A DNA stretch of 64,000 nt. It comes from Salinispora vitiensis (lineage in GTDB: Bacteria; Actinomycetota; Actinomycetes; Mycobacteriales; Micromonosporaceae). The stretch lies in the NCBI RefSeq assembly GCF_000378825.1, contig NZ_KB900388.1:4657901-4721900 (forward strand). Reading direction: 5' to 3'. This document shows positions 35,246 through 44,296 of the stretch, piece after piece (position 1 is the first letter of the stretch; each line of letters opens with the position of its first letter). Made by a program: the position numbers and the translations under genes. Under the pieces are notes generated by a model. The model was not told the DNA's origin and did not search any database. It saw nothing but the letters and a program-made list of their open reading frames with translations.

Positions 35246-36118
35246 ATGAAAACTCAGCGTTGGTTCACCCCCTGGCTGTTGCTCGGGCCTGCGGTCGTAT
35301 GGCTGCTGGTGTTCAACCTCTGGCCAGCGATCAACACCGTGGTCCTCGCGTTCACCAACGCCAAGCCACTCGGCGGTGGAAGCTTCACTGGACTGGCCAA
35401 CTTCGAGCGCATGCTCAACGACGATCAACTCGTCTATGCGCTGGTCAACAGCATCGTCTATATGCTGGTCTGTTTACCCCTGTTACTCTTCCTGCCGCTG
35501 CTGCTCGCGGTGTTGCTGGAGAAGAAGCTGCCGGGCATCACGTTCTTCCGTACCGCCTTCTACACCCCGGTGATCGCCTCCGCGGTGGTCGTGGCGCTGA
35601 TCTGGACCTGGTTGCTGGAGGACCGTGGCCTGGTCAACGGGCTGGCCCAGCAGCTCGGCTTCCTCACCGAACCGTTGCCTTTCCTCAGCGGACGCTGGCT
35701 GCTGCTGTTCAGTGCGATCAGCCTCACCGTGTGGAAGGGGCTGGGTTACTACATGATCATCTACTTGTCGGCGTTGGGGAACGTCTCGCGCCAGCTACAC
35801 GAGGCGGCCGCAGTTGACGGCGCCGGTCCGATCCGCCGGTTCTGGTCGGTCACCGTGCCCGGGGTACGCACGACGATGTTGCTGGTCAGCGTCCTGGTAA
35901 CCGTCTCCGCACTGCGGGTCTTCACCGAGCTGTTCGTCCTCACCAACGGCACCGGTGGGCCCGGCGGCCGGACGATGTCCCTGGTCATGCTCATCCAGAT
36001 GTACAGCCGGGGCTTCACCGGGCACCTCGGCTACGCCTCGGCGCTCAGCCTGTTGTTGTTCGTGATCACCGTCGGCCCCATGCTTCTCCTCCTGCGCCTG
36101 AACCGGAAGGCGGCCTAG
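35246..36118 (+). CDS. ABC sugar importer permease (MalF-type)
   Basis: A 290-residue protein with six hydrophobic segments. It carries the cytoplasmic EAA loop, LHEAAAVDGAGPIRRFWSVTVPGVR (about residues 187-210), which docks the ATPase. Size and loop match CUT1 MalF/UgpA permeases that move oligosaccharides. It stops three bases before the next gene, so the two permeases are made together and probably form a heterodimer with the lipoprotein encoded upstream. Confidence 0.92.
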   Translation: MKTQRWFTPWLLLGPAVVWLLVFNLWPAINTVVLAFTNAKPLGGGSFTGLANFERMLNDDQLVYALVNSIVYMLVCLPLLLFLPLLLAVLLEKKLPGITFFRTAFYTPVIASAVVVALIWTWLLEDRGLVNGLAQQLGFLTEPLPFLSGRWLLLFSAISLTVWKGLGYYMIIYLSALGNVSRQLHEAAAVDGAGPIRRFWSVTVPGVRTTMLLVSVLVTVSALRVFTELFVLTNGTGGPGGRTMSLVMLIQMYSRGFTGHLGYASALSLLLFVITVGPMLLLLRLNRKAA

Positions 36119-36120
36119 CC

Positions 36121-37035
36121 ATGACCCAGCTAACCACCCCTCCCGCCGACGCTCCGGCGAAGAAGCCCGCCTCCTCGCCGAGGCGACAGCGTCGGGGCTC
36201 GGGTTTCGGCACCATGCGGCGGCGCGAGAAGGTGCTCCGGTACGTGTTGCTGCTGCTGGCGCTGGTGGTGACCGTCGGGCCGTTCGTGTGGCAGCTGTCC
36301 ACCTCCCTGAAGGGCGCCGGCGAGAACATCTACACCTCGACCCCGCAGTTCATTCCCTCCAGTCCGACGTTCGAGAACTACCTGCGGGTGGCCGAGACGA
36401 TCCCCGTCCTGTCGTACGCGAAGAACTCGCTGATCGTGGCGGCCATGGCGGTGGCCGGTAACGCAGTGGGCTGCACCCTGGCCGGGTTCGCCCTCGCCAA
36501 GCTGCGCTTCCGGGGTCGGACGCTGTTCCTCGCGCTGGTACTCGGCACCCTGGTGCTGCCGGTCGAGGTGACGATCGTCTCGCAGTACGTGACGGTCCGC
36601 AGCCTCGGTCTGGCCGACACCTTGGTCGGTGTGGCGCTGCCCACCGCCGTCGCCATGCTGAACGTGCTGTTGATGCGTGCGGCGTTCATGGCGATCCCCG
36701 ACGAGATGGACGAGGCGGCGGTGATCGACGGTGCCTCGGCCTGGCAACGGCTGATCCATATCGGGCTCCCCAACGTTCGGGGCATGCTCAGCGTGATCAC
36801 GATCTTCGCCTTCATCGGCGCCTGGGATGACTTCCTGTGGCCGTTGATCGTGCTGACCGACCCGCAGAACTACACCCTCACCGTCGGCCTGCAATACCTC
36901 AGCGGGGCGTTCACCGCGAACCCGCGGGTCATCGCGGCCGGCACGATGATCGCGTTCATTCCGATCGTCATTGTCTTCGCGACGCTGCAACGGTTCTTCT
37001 TCCGCGGCGTCGAGGAGGGGGCGATCAAGGGGTAA
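36121..37035 (+). CDS. ABC sugar importer permease (MalG-type)
   Basis: The 304-residue protein has a basic N-terminal extension of about 35 residues (APAKKPASSPRRQRRG) and six hydrophobic segments. The EAA loop is visible as EMDEAAVIDGASAWQRLIHIGLPNV. This is the usual partner of a MalF-type permease. AAGGCGG ahead of the start gives a modest RBS. A C-rich gap of about 45 bases separates it from the GH85 gene. Confidence 0.92.
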   Translation: MTQLTTPPADAPAKKPASSPRRQRRGSGFGTMRRREKVLRYVLLLLALVVTVGPFVWQLSTSLKGAGENIYTSTPQFIPSSPTFENYLRVAETIPVLSYAKNSLIVAAMAVAGNAVGCTLAGFALAKLRFRGRTLFLALVLGTLVLPVEVTIVSQYVTVRSLGLADTLVGVALPTAVAMLNVLLMRAAFMAIPDEMDEAAVIDGASAWQRLIHIGLPNVRGMLSVITIFAFIGAWDDFLWPLIVLTDPQNYTLTVGLQYLSGAFTANPRVIAAGTMIAFIPIVIVFATLQRFFFRGVEEGAIKG

Positions 37036-37068
37036 CCCTCGCCCCACCCCCACCCCCCCACCCCCAAT

Positions 37069-37080
37069 GGAGGTGATCCT
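37069..37080 (+). promoter_or_regulatory. Near-perfect ribosome binding site of the GH85 gene
   Basis: GGAGGTGATCCT matches 11-12 bases of the complement of the 16S rRNA 3' end, far more than usual, and ends two bases before the ATG. It predicts very strong translation, or possibly ribosome stalling. Confidence 0.8.
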
Positions 37081-37082
37081 GG

Positions 37083-39131
37083 ATGCGACGCCTGCTTCTG
37101 TCCCTGCTGGTTGGTGCCACAGTCGTGGCTGGCAGCACCCTCAACGCGGCCCCCACCGCGGCAGCCAACACCAACCCGCAGGACGGCAGTCAGCCGTACG
37201 CCTCGTACTGGTTCCCGAACGAGATCCTCGACTGGGACCCGGAGACCGACCCCGACGCCCGCTTCAACCGAGCGACTGTTCCGCTCCAGAAGCGGGCCTC
37301 CGACCCCGCGCTGAAGGCCAACCCGAACGCGCGGGCCGGCGAGGGCGAGGTGGCGTCCCTGGTGTCGTTCGCCCCGACGTCGGACAACCCGTCCCAGGGC
37401 TCGCTCGACGAGGACTACTATGCGTTCGGTCACTGGCAGTACATCGACACGCTGGTCTTCTGGGGCGGATCGTCCGTCGAGGGCCTGATCCTGGCGCCGA
37501 ACCCCACGGTGATCGACGCGGCGCACCGCAACGGCGTCAAGGTGTACGGCACCGTCTTCTTCCCACCGGTCGCGTACGGCGGGAAGATCGACTGGGTGCA
37601 CGACTTCGTCGCCAGGTCGGGCTCGACCTATCCGGTCGTGGACAAGCTCGCCGAGGTGGCCGAGTACTACGGCTTCGAGGGCTGGTTCATCAACCAGGAG
37701 ACGACGGGTGGCGACGCCGCCCTCGCCACCGAGCTGCGTAACGCCATGACCCACGGCCGTAAGCAGGGCCTGGAGTTCATGTGGTACGACGCGATGACCG
37801 AATCCGGCGCCATCTCCTGGCAGAACGCGCTCACCGACGCCAACGACGCGTTCCTGGGCGGTGGCCGGAAGCCGGTCGCCGACTCGATGTTCCTGAACTT
37901 CTGGTGGTCCAACAGCCAGCGGCTCGCGGAGTCGCGGGATCACGCGCAGTCGCTCCGGCGCAGCGAGTACGACCTGCACGCCGGCATCGACACCGAGGCC
38001 AACGGGTACCACACCAACGTCGACTGGGACGCCCTGTTCCCGGCCGACGAGTCGCACGTCACCTCGCTGGGCATCTACCGCCCGGAGTGGACCTGGAAGT
38101 CGTCGAGTGGGCCTGCCGACTTCCGGGAGCGTGATTCTCGCTACTGGGTCGGTGCCAACGGGGACCCCTCGAACACCGCGACCTCCTCGCCCTGGAAGGG
38201 GCTCGCCAACTACGTTGCCGAGTCCACCCCGGTGACCCAGAAGCCTTTCGTGACCAGCTTCAACACCGGAAACGGTGATGCCTACCACGTCTTGGGTGAG
38301 CGGGTGCACACCGGCGGCTGGAACAACCTGTCCCTGCAGGACGTGCCGCCGACGTACCAGTGGGTTGTCTCCTCGACCGGCACAAAGTTGACGCCGTCGC
38401 TGGACTTCACCGACGCCTACGAGGGCGGCTCGACGCTGCGCCTCAACGGCACGCTGGACGCCACGAACACCGTGCGCCTCTACCAGACCCAGCTGAAGGT
38501 CGCCAAGGACACCAAGCTGTCGGCGGTCGTCAAGACCCCGCAGGCCGGCGCGACCCACCTGAGCGCGGCGGTGGCGTTCACCGACGCCCCCGACACCTTC
38601 ATCCCCCTCGACCTGGGCTCGACCTCCGGCACCGGCTGGGAGCGTCGCGTCCTGGACCTGTCCGGGTACGCCGGCAAGACGATCGCCCAGATCGGGTTGC
38701 GGGCGTCGGCCGCCGAGGTGGTCCCGTCCTACGACATCAAGGTCGGCCAGCTCGCCGTCTACGACGGCAAGGTGGACCAGGTCGCCCCGCCGACCGAACT
38801 GACCGTCCTGGGCAGCACCGACGTCTCCGCGAGCGAGCAGACGCTGCGGCTGGCCTGGACCCCCTCGGCCAAGGGGACGGTGCACCACTACGAGGTGTAC
38901 CGTCGCAACCCGGACGGCAGCCGTACCCTCCTGGGTGCCACGCCGAACGACGCGTACTTCGTGCCGCAGCTCGACCGGGTCGGCACCGAGACCAGCGTGA
39001 CCATCGAGGTCGAGGCGGTCTCGACCGAGTACGGCCGCTCCACGGCGGCGACCACCACGGTCACCTGGTCCGGCACCGCCCCCAGCACGACCAACCCGGT
39101 GCTCGACCGGTCGGCGAACCCGCCGAGTTGA
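37083..39131 (+). CDS. Secreted endo-beta-N-acetylglucosaminidase, GH85
   Basis: The 682-residue protein has a signal peptide (cleavage near AAPTAAA, residue 28) and a GH85 catalytic barrel. The active-site Asn-x-Glu is visible in WFINQETTGG (N204, E206). Other GH85-like words are YASYWFPNEILDWDP and LNFWWSN. Beta-sandwich segments and a fibronectin-like domain (about 560-665) follow. GH85 enzymes cut the chitobiose core of N-glycans, freeing a high-mannose oligosaccharide and leaving one GlcNAc on the protein. Neighbouring importer and GH38 genes fit this role. It is secreted without an LPXTG anchor. Confidence 0.88.
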   Translation: MRRLLLSLLVGATVVAGSTLNAAPTAAANTNPQDGSQPYASYWFPNEILDWDPETDPDARFNRATVPLQKRASDPALKANPNARAGEGEVASLVSFAPTSDNPSQGSLDEDYYAFGHWQYIDTLVFWGGSSVEGLILAPNPTVIDAAHRNGVKVYGTVFFPPVAYGGKIDWVHDFVARSGSTYPVVDKLAEVAEYYGFEGWFINQETTGGDAALATELRNAMTHGRKQGLEFMWYDAMTESGAISWQNALTDANDAFLGGGRKPVADSMFLNFWWSNSQRLAESRDHAQSLRRSEYDLHAGIDTEANGYHTNVDWDALFPADESHVTSLGIYRPEWTWKSSSGPADFRERDSRYWVGANGDPSNTATSSPWKGLANYVAESTPVTQKPFVTSFNTGNGDAYHVLGERVHTGGWNNLSLQDVPPTYQWVVSSTGTKLTPSLDFTDAYEGGSTLRLNGTLDATNTVRLYQTQLKVAKDTKLSAVVKTPQAGATHLSAAVAFTDAPDTFIPLDLGSTSGTGWERRVLDLSGYAGKTIAQIGLRASAAEVVPSYDIKVGQLAVYDGKVDQVAPPTELTVLGSTDVSASEQTLRLAWTPSAKGTVHHYEVYRRNPDGSRTLLGATPNDAYFVPQLDRVGTETSVTIEVEAVSTEYGRSTAATTTVTWSGTAPSTTNPVLDRSANPPS

Positions 39132-39312
39132 CGACACATCCAGTGAACGTCAACACCCGGTACGTGCGGCTGGTTGTCACCACCCTGCCCCAAAACGACG
39201 ACCTCGCCCCCTGCGCCCACGAGCCTGTGGCCAGCGGCGAATAGCCTCCCCAAATTTTCACCGGCGCGACGTGTTTGCGCTGGTGGGCGTACCAACAAGA
39301 AAGGATGACCCC

Positions 39313-42300
39313 GTGTCGGTCATGATTACCGCCGTCGAGTCCACCGACCTGTTCGTCGGTACCGAAGACAACCCGCGTCAGGTGCTCCGCGTGACACTTG
39401 ACGGTCCCTCCGGCCCGGTCACCGTCACCGGGCCCGGTGTCTCCGGTAACGCGACCGGCACGGGCGTCGTCGAGGTCCCCCTGGACATCGACGACCGAAC
39501 CCCCGGCACGAAGCTGCCGGTAACCGTCACGGCCGGCGACGCGACCGCCGAAGCAACGGTCGTGGTCGCCGAGCCGGGCTGGACGATGTTCCTCGTCTCA
39601 CACTTCCACTACGACCCGGTGTGGTGGAACACCCAGGCCGCGTACACCTCGCCGTGGGAGCTGCTCTCCGGTGACGCCACCACCCGGCCGCTCTGGGAGC
39701 GCAACGGCTTCGCGCTGGTGGACGCGCACATGGACCTCGCCCTGCGCGACCCGGTGTACACCTTCGTTCTCGCCGAGATCGACTACCTGAAGCCGTACTT
39801 CGATCTGCACCCCGAGCGTCGGGCGGACCTGCGTCTGCTGATCGAGCGCGGCCAGGTGGAGCTGATCGGCGGCACCTACAACGAGCCCAACACCAACCTC
39901 ACCGGCGCCGAGACCACCATCCGGAACATCATCTACGGTGTCGGCTACCAGCGGGACATCCTCGGCGGTGACCCGCAGACGGCCTGGCAGCTCGACGTGT
40001 TCGGGCACGACCCGCAGTTCCCGGGCTACCTCGCCGACGCCGGGCTGACCGGTTCGGCCTGGGCCCGCGGCCCGTTCCACCAGTGGGGGCCGATCCAGAA
40101 GAACTTCCGCGAGGCCAAGAACGACGCGACGGTGATGCAGTTCCCGAGCGAGTTCGAGTGGATCTCGCCGTCGGGGCTCGGTGTCCTCACCCACTTCATG
40201 CCGCACCACTACTCGGCCGGCTGGTGGATGGACTCCTCGCCGGACCTGGCCAGCGCCGAGAAGGCCGTCTACGAGCTGTACCAGCGCCTCAAGCCGGTCG
40301 GCGCGACGAAGAACCTGCTGCTGCCGGTGGGCACCGACTACACCCCGCCGAACAAGTGGGTCACCGAGATCCACCGCTCGTGGGCCGAGAAGTACGTCTG
40401 GCCCCGCTTCGTCTGCGGTAACCCCCGGGACTTCCTCTCGGCCGTCCGCGCGGAGCTGGCCGAAGCCGGACGCCGCCCCAGCCCACAGACGCGGGACATG
40501 AACCCGGTCTACACGGGCAAGGACGTCTCCTACATCGACACCAAGCAGGCGCAGCGGGCCGGCGAGGTCGCCGCCGTGGACGCCGAGAAGCTGGCGACGC
40601 TGGCCGCGCTGGAAGGGCTCGGTCGGTACCCCGACGCCGCGCTGGACAAGGTCTGGCGGCAGCTCGCCTACGGCGCCCACCACGACGCCATCACCGGGTC
40701 GGAGTCCGACCAGGTCTACATCGACCTGCTCTCCGGCTGGCGGGAGGCGTACGACCTGGCGGCCACCGTCCGGGACCGGTCGTTGGAGGCGCTCGTCGGG
40801 ACGGTCGACACCACCGGTGACGGAACCCCGATCGTCGTCACGAACACCCTCTCCTTCGTCCGCTCCGACCTGGTGTCGGTCCGGCTTCCCGAGGGCCACG
40901 ACGGTGGCCGGGTGATCGACGACACCGGCGCCGAGGTGCCGGCAGTCGTGGACCGGGGCACGGTGCGCTTCCACGCCGCCGACGTCCCCGCCCTGGGCTG
41001 GCGGACCTGGCGGCTGCTGCCGGGCGTCTCCAGCGCCGAGCCGGCCTGGACACCCGCCGACGGTGCCGCGATCGAGAACGCCTACTACCGGGTCACCGCC
41101 GACGCCGAGCGCGGTGGCGGGCTCGACAGCATCTACGACAAGATCTCGGACCGCGAACTGATCCGCACCGACCACCTCGGTAACGAGCTGCGGATCTACG
41201 AGGAGTACCCGACCCACCCCGACTTCGGCGAGGGTCCGTGGCACCTGCTCCCGAAGGGCCCGGTCGTGGGCAGCTCGGCGGCGGGGGCGACGGTCCGCGT
41301 CGAGACCAGCCCGATCGGCACCCGCCTGGTGGTCACCGGCGTCGTGGAGGAGATCGGCTACGAGCAGACGATCACGCTCTGGCACGGTGTGCGGCGGGTG
41401 GACTGCCGTACCCGCATCGTCGACTTCGCCGGCGCCGACCGGCTGGTTCGGGTGCGTTTCCCGGTCGACCTGCCCGGTGCCCTGCCGGTCTCCGAGGTTG
41501 CCGCCGCGGTCGTCGGCCGTGGGTTCGCGCTACCGGACGTGGACGCCGCGACCGCGCCCTGGACGCTGGACAACCCGGCCAACACCTGGTTCGGGCTCGG
41601 CTCCACCGCGCGGGTCTCGCTCACCGACGCCGCCGGTGCCCCGGTGGGGGACCGCGCCCTCGGTGTCGCCGAGGTGGTCACCCCCACCCTCGAGGAGGCG
41701 GCCGACGCCCGCGACCTGGTCGTCGCGCTGGCCGCGGTTGGTGTCACGGTGACGACCGCCAGCGCTGACTGGGCACGGTACGGCTGGCTCGACGTCGACT
41801 CGAACCTGCCGGACTTCCGCATTCTCATCGGTGGGGCGCAGACCAACGACGCCACCCGGGAGCTGCTGGAGCGGGCGGGCCCGGAGTACGTCGAGGCGCT
41901 GGAGCAGCACGGCCGGGTCTGGATTCCCGCGGAGAAGGCGCTGCACGAGGTGTGGCAGCCCAACGCCGACCTGCGGGACCTGCGGGCGCTGCCGGCGCTC
42001 GTGGTCACCGACGTCGCCGCGCTCACCGAGGATGTCGCGGACGCCCAGATCCAGGCGCCCTGCCCGGGTTCGGTGCCGGCCTCGGAGCTGCTGGTCAACC
42101 ACACCGTGGCGATGCTCACCTACGGGCTGCCCGGCTTCGCCGTCGACCCGACCGGCGCGCTGCACCTGTCGCTGATGCGTTCCTGCACCGGCTGGCCGTC
42201 CGGCGTCTGGATTGACCCGCCGAAGCGGACCCTGCCCGACGGCGCCTCGTTCCAGCTGCAGCACTGGACCCACGAGTTCAACTACGCGGTGACCAGTGGC

Positions 42301-43509
42301 GACGGTGACTGGCGGGCGCTCACCCTGCCCGCACAGGGCCAGGAGTTCAACCACCCGCTGTACGGCCGGGTCGTGGAGAACCACCCGGGCACGAAGCCGG
42401 CGACGCACTCCTACCTGGGCGTGGAGCCCGCCCGGGAGGTGCTGATCGGCACGCTCAAGCCGACCGGTAACCCGATCGCGCACGGCGCCGCCGCCTCCTC
42501 GGACCCGGCGGACGCGGTCAGCCTGCGGCTGCTGGAGTCCACCGGGCTCGGCCGCTCCGCGACCCTGACCGGCGCGCTGGCCCTGTCCGACAAGCACCAG
42601 GCCGACCTGTTGGAACGTCGTGGTGCGCCGCTCGCGGACTCGATCGAGTTGGCGGGTTCGCAGGTCACCACGGTCGTCGGGGTACCGGCCGCGGCCCCGC
42701 GCAGCGAGGAGCCGCTCGGACCCGAGGTCGAGATCGCCCAGCCGGTGCACTCCCGGTACTGGTTGCACAACCGGGGTCCGGCGCCGATGGGCTACCTACC
42801 GGTCTCCGTGGGCGTCTCACCGGGGCTGCTGCGGACCGTCAACGAGCCGGTCGAGGTCTCCGTGGTGCTCGCCTCGCACCTGCGGGACGCGGCCGTCGAG
42901 GGGACCGTCAACGTCCTCGTACCGGAGGGGTGGACGGCCTCGCTGGGCAGCCGCCCGTACCGGCTCGACCCCGATGGTCAGCTCCGCTTCGACGTCACGG
43001 TGACGCCGCCGGCCGGGGTGGAGTCCGGGCTGTACTTCATCACGGCGCGGACCGAGCACCTCGGGCAGACGATCGAGGATGTCGCCACGGTCGCGGTCGG
43101 CGAGCTGCCCGCGCTGCTGCCGGTGCCCGGAGACATTCCGGAGGACGCGGACGCGATGCAGGGCACGACGGCCGAGACGGGACGCGACACCGGGCTCACG
43201 GTGGACGTCACCACCACCTCGGTCACCGTCGCTCCCGGCGGGCGGGCGACCATCGGCGTGTCGATGCACAACCGCACCCGGGGGGAGATTCGGGCTGAGC
43301 TCCAGCTCGTCTCGCCCTGGGGCACCTGGGACGCCATCGCCGAGCCGATCCGCGGCGTCGCGTTGGCCGCGGGCGAGTCCAACACGATCACCTTCGACGT
43401 CGTTCCCCCGCGGGACGTCGACCCGGGCCGCTTCTGGGCCCTGGTGAAGGTGATGTGGTTCGGCCGTTGCCAGTACGCCCCGACGGTTGAACTGGTGCTG
43501 GAGCCATGA
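39313..43509 (+). CDS. GH38 alpha-mannosidase, unusually large
   Basis: At 1398 residues this is longer than the usual bacterial GH38 (about 850-1050). The zinc-binding HFHYDPVWW (97-105; ligands H99 and D101), the nucleophile Asp in QLDVFGH (D228) and the HHDAITG zinc motif (456-462) are all present. An extra N-terminal domain of about 95 residues and C-terminal beta-sandwich domains, one like NPCBM-associated NEW3, account for the length. No signal peptide is visible, so it probably trims imported mannose chains in the cytoplasm. GTG 39313 follows GAAAGGA by seven bases. Its last four bases overlap the next gene. Confidence 0.9.
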   Translation: MSVMITAVESTDLFVGTEDNPRQVLRVTLDGPSGPVTVTGPGVSGNATGTGVVEVPLDIDDRTPGTKLPVTVTAGDATAEATVVVAEPGWTMFLVSHFHYDPVWWNTQAAYTSPWELLSGDATTRPLWERNGFALVDAHMDLALRDPVYTFVLAEIDYLKPYFDLHPERRADLRLLIERGQVELIGGTYNEPNTNLTGAETTIRNIIYGVGYQRDILGGDPQTAWQLDVFGHDPQFPGYLADAGLTGSAWARGPFHQWGPIQKNFREAKNDATVMQFPSEFEWISPSGLGVLTHFMPHHYSAGWWMDSSPDLASAEKAVYELYQRLKPVGATKNLLLPVGTDYTPPNKWVTEIHRSWAEKYVWPRFVCGNPRDFLSAVRAELAEAGRRPSPQTRDMNPVYTGKDVSYIDTKQAQRAGEVAAVDAEKLATLAALEGLGRYPDAALDKVWRQLAYGAHHDAITGSESDQVYIDLLSGWREAYDLAATVRDRSLEALVGTVDTTGDGTPIVVTNTLSFVRSDLVSVRLPEGHDGGRVIDDTGAEVPAVVDRGTVRFHAADVPALGWRTWRLLPGVSSAEPAWTPADGAAIENAYYRVTADAERGGGLDSIYDKISDRELIRTDHLGNELRIYEEYPTHPDFGEGPWHLLPKGPVVGSSAAGATVRVETSPIGTRLVVTGVVEEIGYEQTITLWHGVRRVDCRTRIVDFAGADRLVRVRFPVDLPGALPVSEVAAAVVGRGFALPDVDAATAPWTLDNPANTWFGLGSTARVSLTDAAGAPVGDRALGVAEVVTPTLEEAADARDLVVALAAVGVTVTTASADWARYGWLDVDSNLPDFRILIGGAQTNDATRELLERAGPEYVEALEQHGRVWIPAEKALHEVWQPNADLRDLRALPALVVTDVAALTEDVADAQIQAPCPGSVPASELLVNHTVAMLTYGLPGFAVDPTGALHLSLMRSCTGWPSGVWIDPPKRTLPDGASFQLQHWTHEFNYAVTSGDGDWRALTLPAQGQEFNHPLYGRVVENHPGTKPATHSYLGVEPAREVLIGTLKPTGNPIAHGAAASSDPADAVSLRLLESTGLGRSATLTGALALSDKHQADLLERRGAPLADSIELAGSQVTTVVGVPAAAPRSEEPLGPEVEIAQPVHSRYWLHNRGPAPMGYLPVSVGVSPGLLRTVNEPVEVSVVLASHLRDAAVEGTVNVLVPEGWTASLGSRPYRLDPDGQLRFDVTVTPPAGVESGLYFITARTEHLGQTIEDVATVAVGELPALLPVPGDIPEDADAMQGTTAETGRDTGLTVDVTTTSVTVAPGGRATIGVSMHNRTRGEIRAELQLVSPWGTWDAIAEPIRGVALAAGESNTITFDVVPPRDVDPGRFWALVKVMWFGRCQYAPTVELVLEP

Positions 43510-44231
43510 CCACCGCGCAGCTCGACGAGTCGGTGCTGGGCTGGCTCGACGGACGGCCACTGGACCGTACGGAACTCGACCGCCGGCTCGCCGCCCTGCG
43601 CGGCGGGCTGCGGTCCTCCGCACTGCCGGTGCCCGGGAGCGCGGAGGACCGGCAGCTGACCCGCTGGGTGGCGCAGGTGATCCTGACTGAGCAGCTCTGC
43701 ATCGCGGAGGCCGAGTCCCGTGGTCTCGACGTGACGGATGCGCCACTGGTCCGGTTGGACCAGCTGGCCGCCGTCGAGTTCGGATCCATCACCGCGGCGG
43801 CGTTCGAGGGCTGCGCCGCGGTCCGGTCCCTGTATGCGGCGCTGACCGCTGAGGTCACCGCGCCAGCCGAGCAGATCGCCGCCTATCGGGCGGCGACCGC
43901 GGCACGGTCGGCCGGAGTCGTCTGGCAGTTGTCCTCCGCGGATGGCGACTTCGAGGCGACCCCGGATTCGTTGCCGGTGGCGTTGGCGGAGGCGCTGCGC
44001 TCGGCCGCGCCGGGGGAGACGGTCACCGTCGACTCGTGGACGGTGGTGCTTCGGGGGCGCCGGGAGTTGGTCGATCCGGCTCTTGATCCGACTGATCGGA
44101 TCAACGACTCCGCGCGTCGGATCGCCTTTGTCCGGTGGCTCGACCACGCCCGCGCGCACCGGCTTCGGCTGGTGCAGGGGCTGGAGCACCCGGGCGACCC
44201 GAACCAGCCGGACAACTACCACCGGCACTGA
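43506..44231 (+). CDS. Unknown protein coupled to the GH38 alpha-mannosidase
   Basis: The 241-residue, soluble, Ala/Arg-rich protein has no signal peptide and no motif I recognise with confidence. The ATG lies within an ATGA overlap with the GH38 stop, so it is translated with that gene. The end, EHPGDPNQPDNYHRH, is distinctive. The helical N-terminal part followed by a small beta-rich part (ETVTVDSWTVVLRGRREL) loosely resembles parvulin-type foldases; this is a weak suggestion. A role in folding or assisting the large GH38 enzyme is an inference from position. Confidence 0.7.
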   Translation: MTTAQLDESVLGWLDGRPLDRTELDRRLAALRGGLRSSALPVPGSAEDRQLTRWVAQVILTEQLCIAEAESRGLDVTDAPLVRLDQLAAVEFGSITAAAFEGCAAVRSLYAALTAEVTAPAEQIAAYRAATAARSAGVVWQLSSADGDFEATPDSLPVALAEALRSAAPGETVTVDSWTVVLRGRRELVDPALDPTDRINDSARRIAFVRWLDHARAHRLRLVQGLEHPGDPNQPDNYHRH

Positions 44232-44235
44232 CGCT

Positions 44236-44282
44236 CCGGCCGGGGCTGCTCGTCGCTGTCGGCGACGAGCAGCCCCGGCCGG
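44236..44282. terminator. Very strong bidirectional terminator hairpin
   Basis: Two arms of 21 bases (44236-44256 and 44262-44282) pair perfectly across the loop TGTCG. It closes the glycan operon and also faces the end of RCC1 gene 3 on the other strand. Confidence 0.85.
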
Positions 44283-44296
44283 CTGTGTGCTACCTG

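Noticed and set aside
36870-39137. 755-codon minus-strand frame opposite the GH85 gene
   Set aside because: Arg/Val/Gly-rich sequence without motifs, antisense to the GH85 active site and signal peptide.
39598-41385. 595-codon minus-strand frame opposite the GH38 gene
   Set aside because: It mirrors the codon bias of the alpha-mannosidase and has no independent start or motif.
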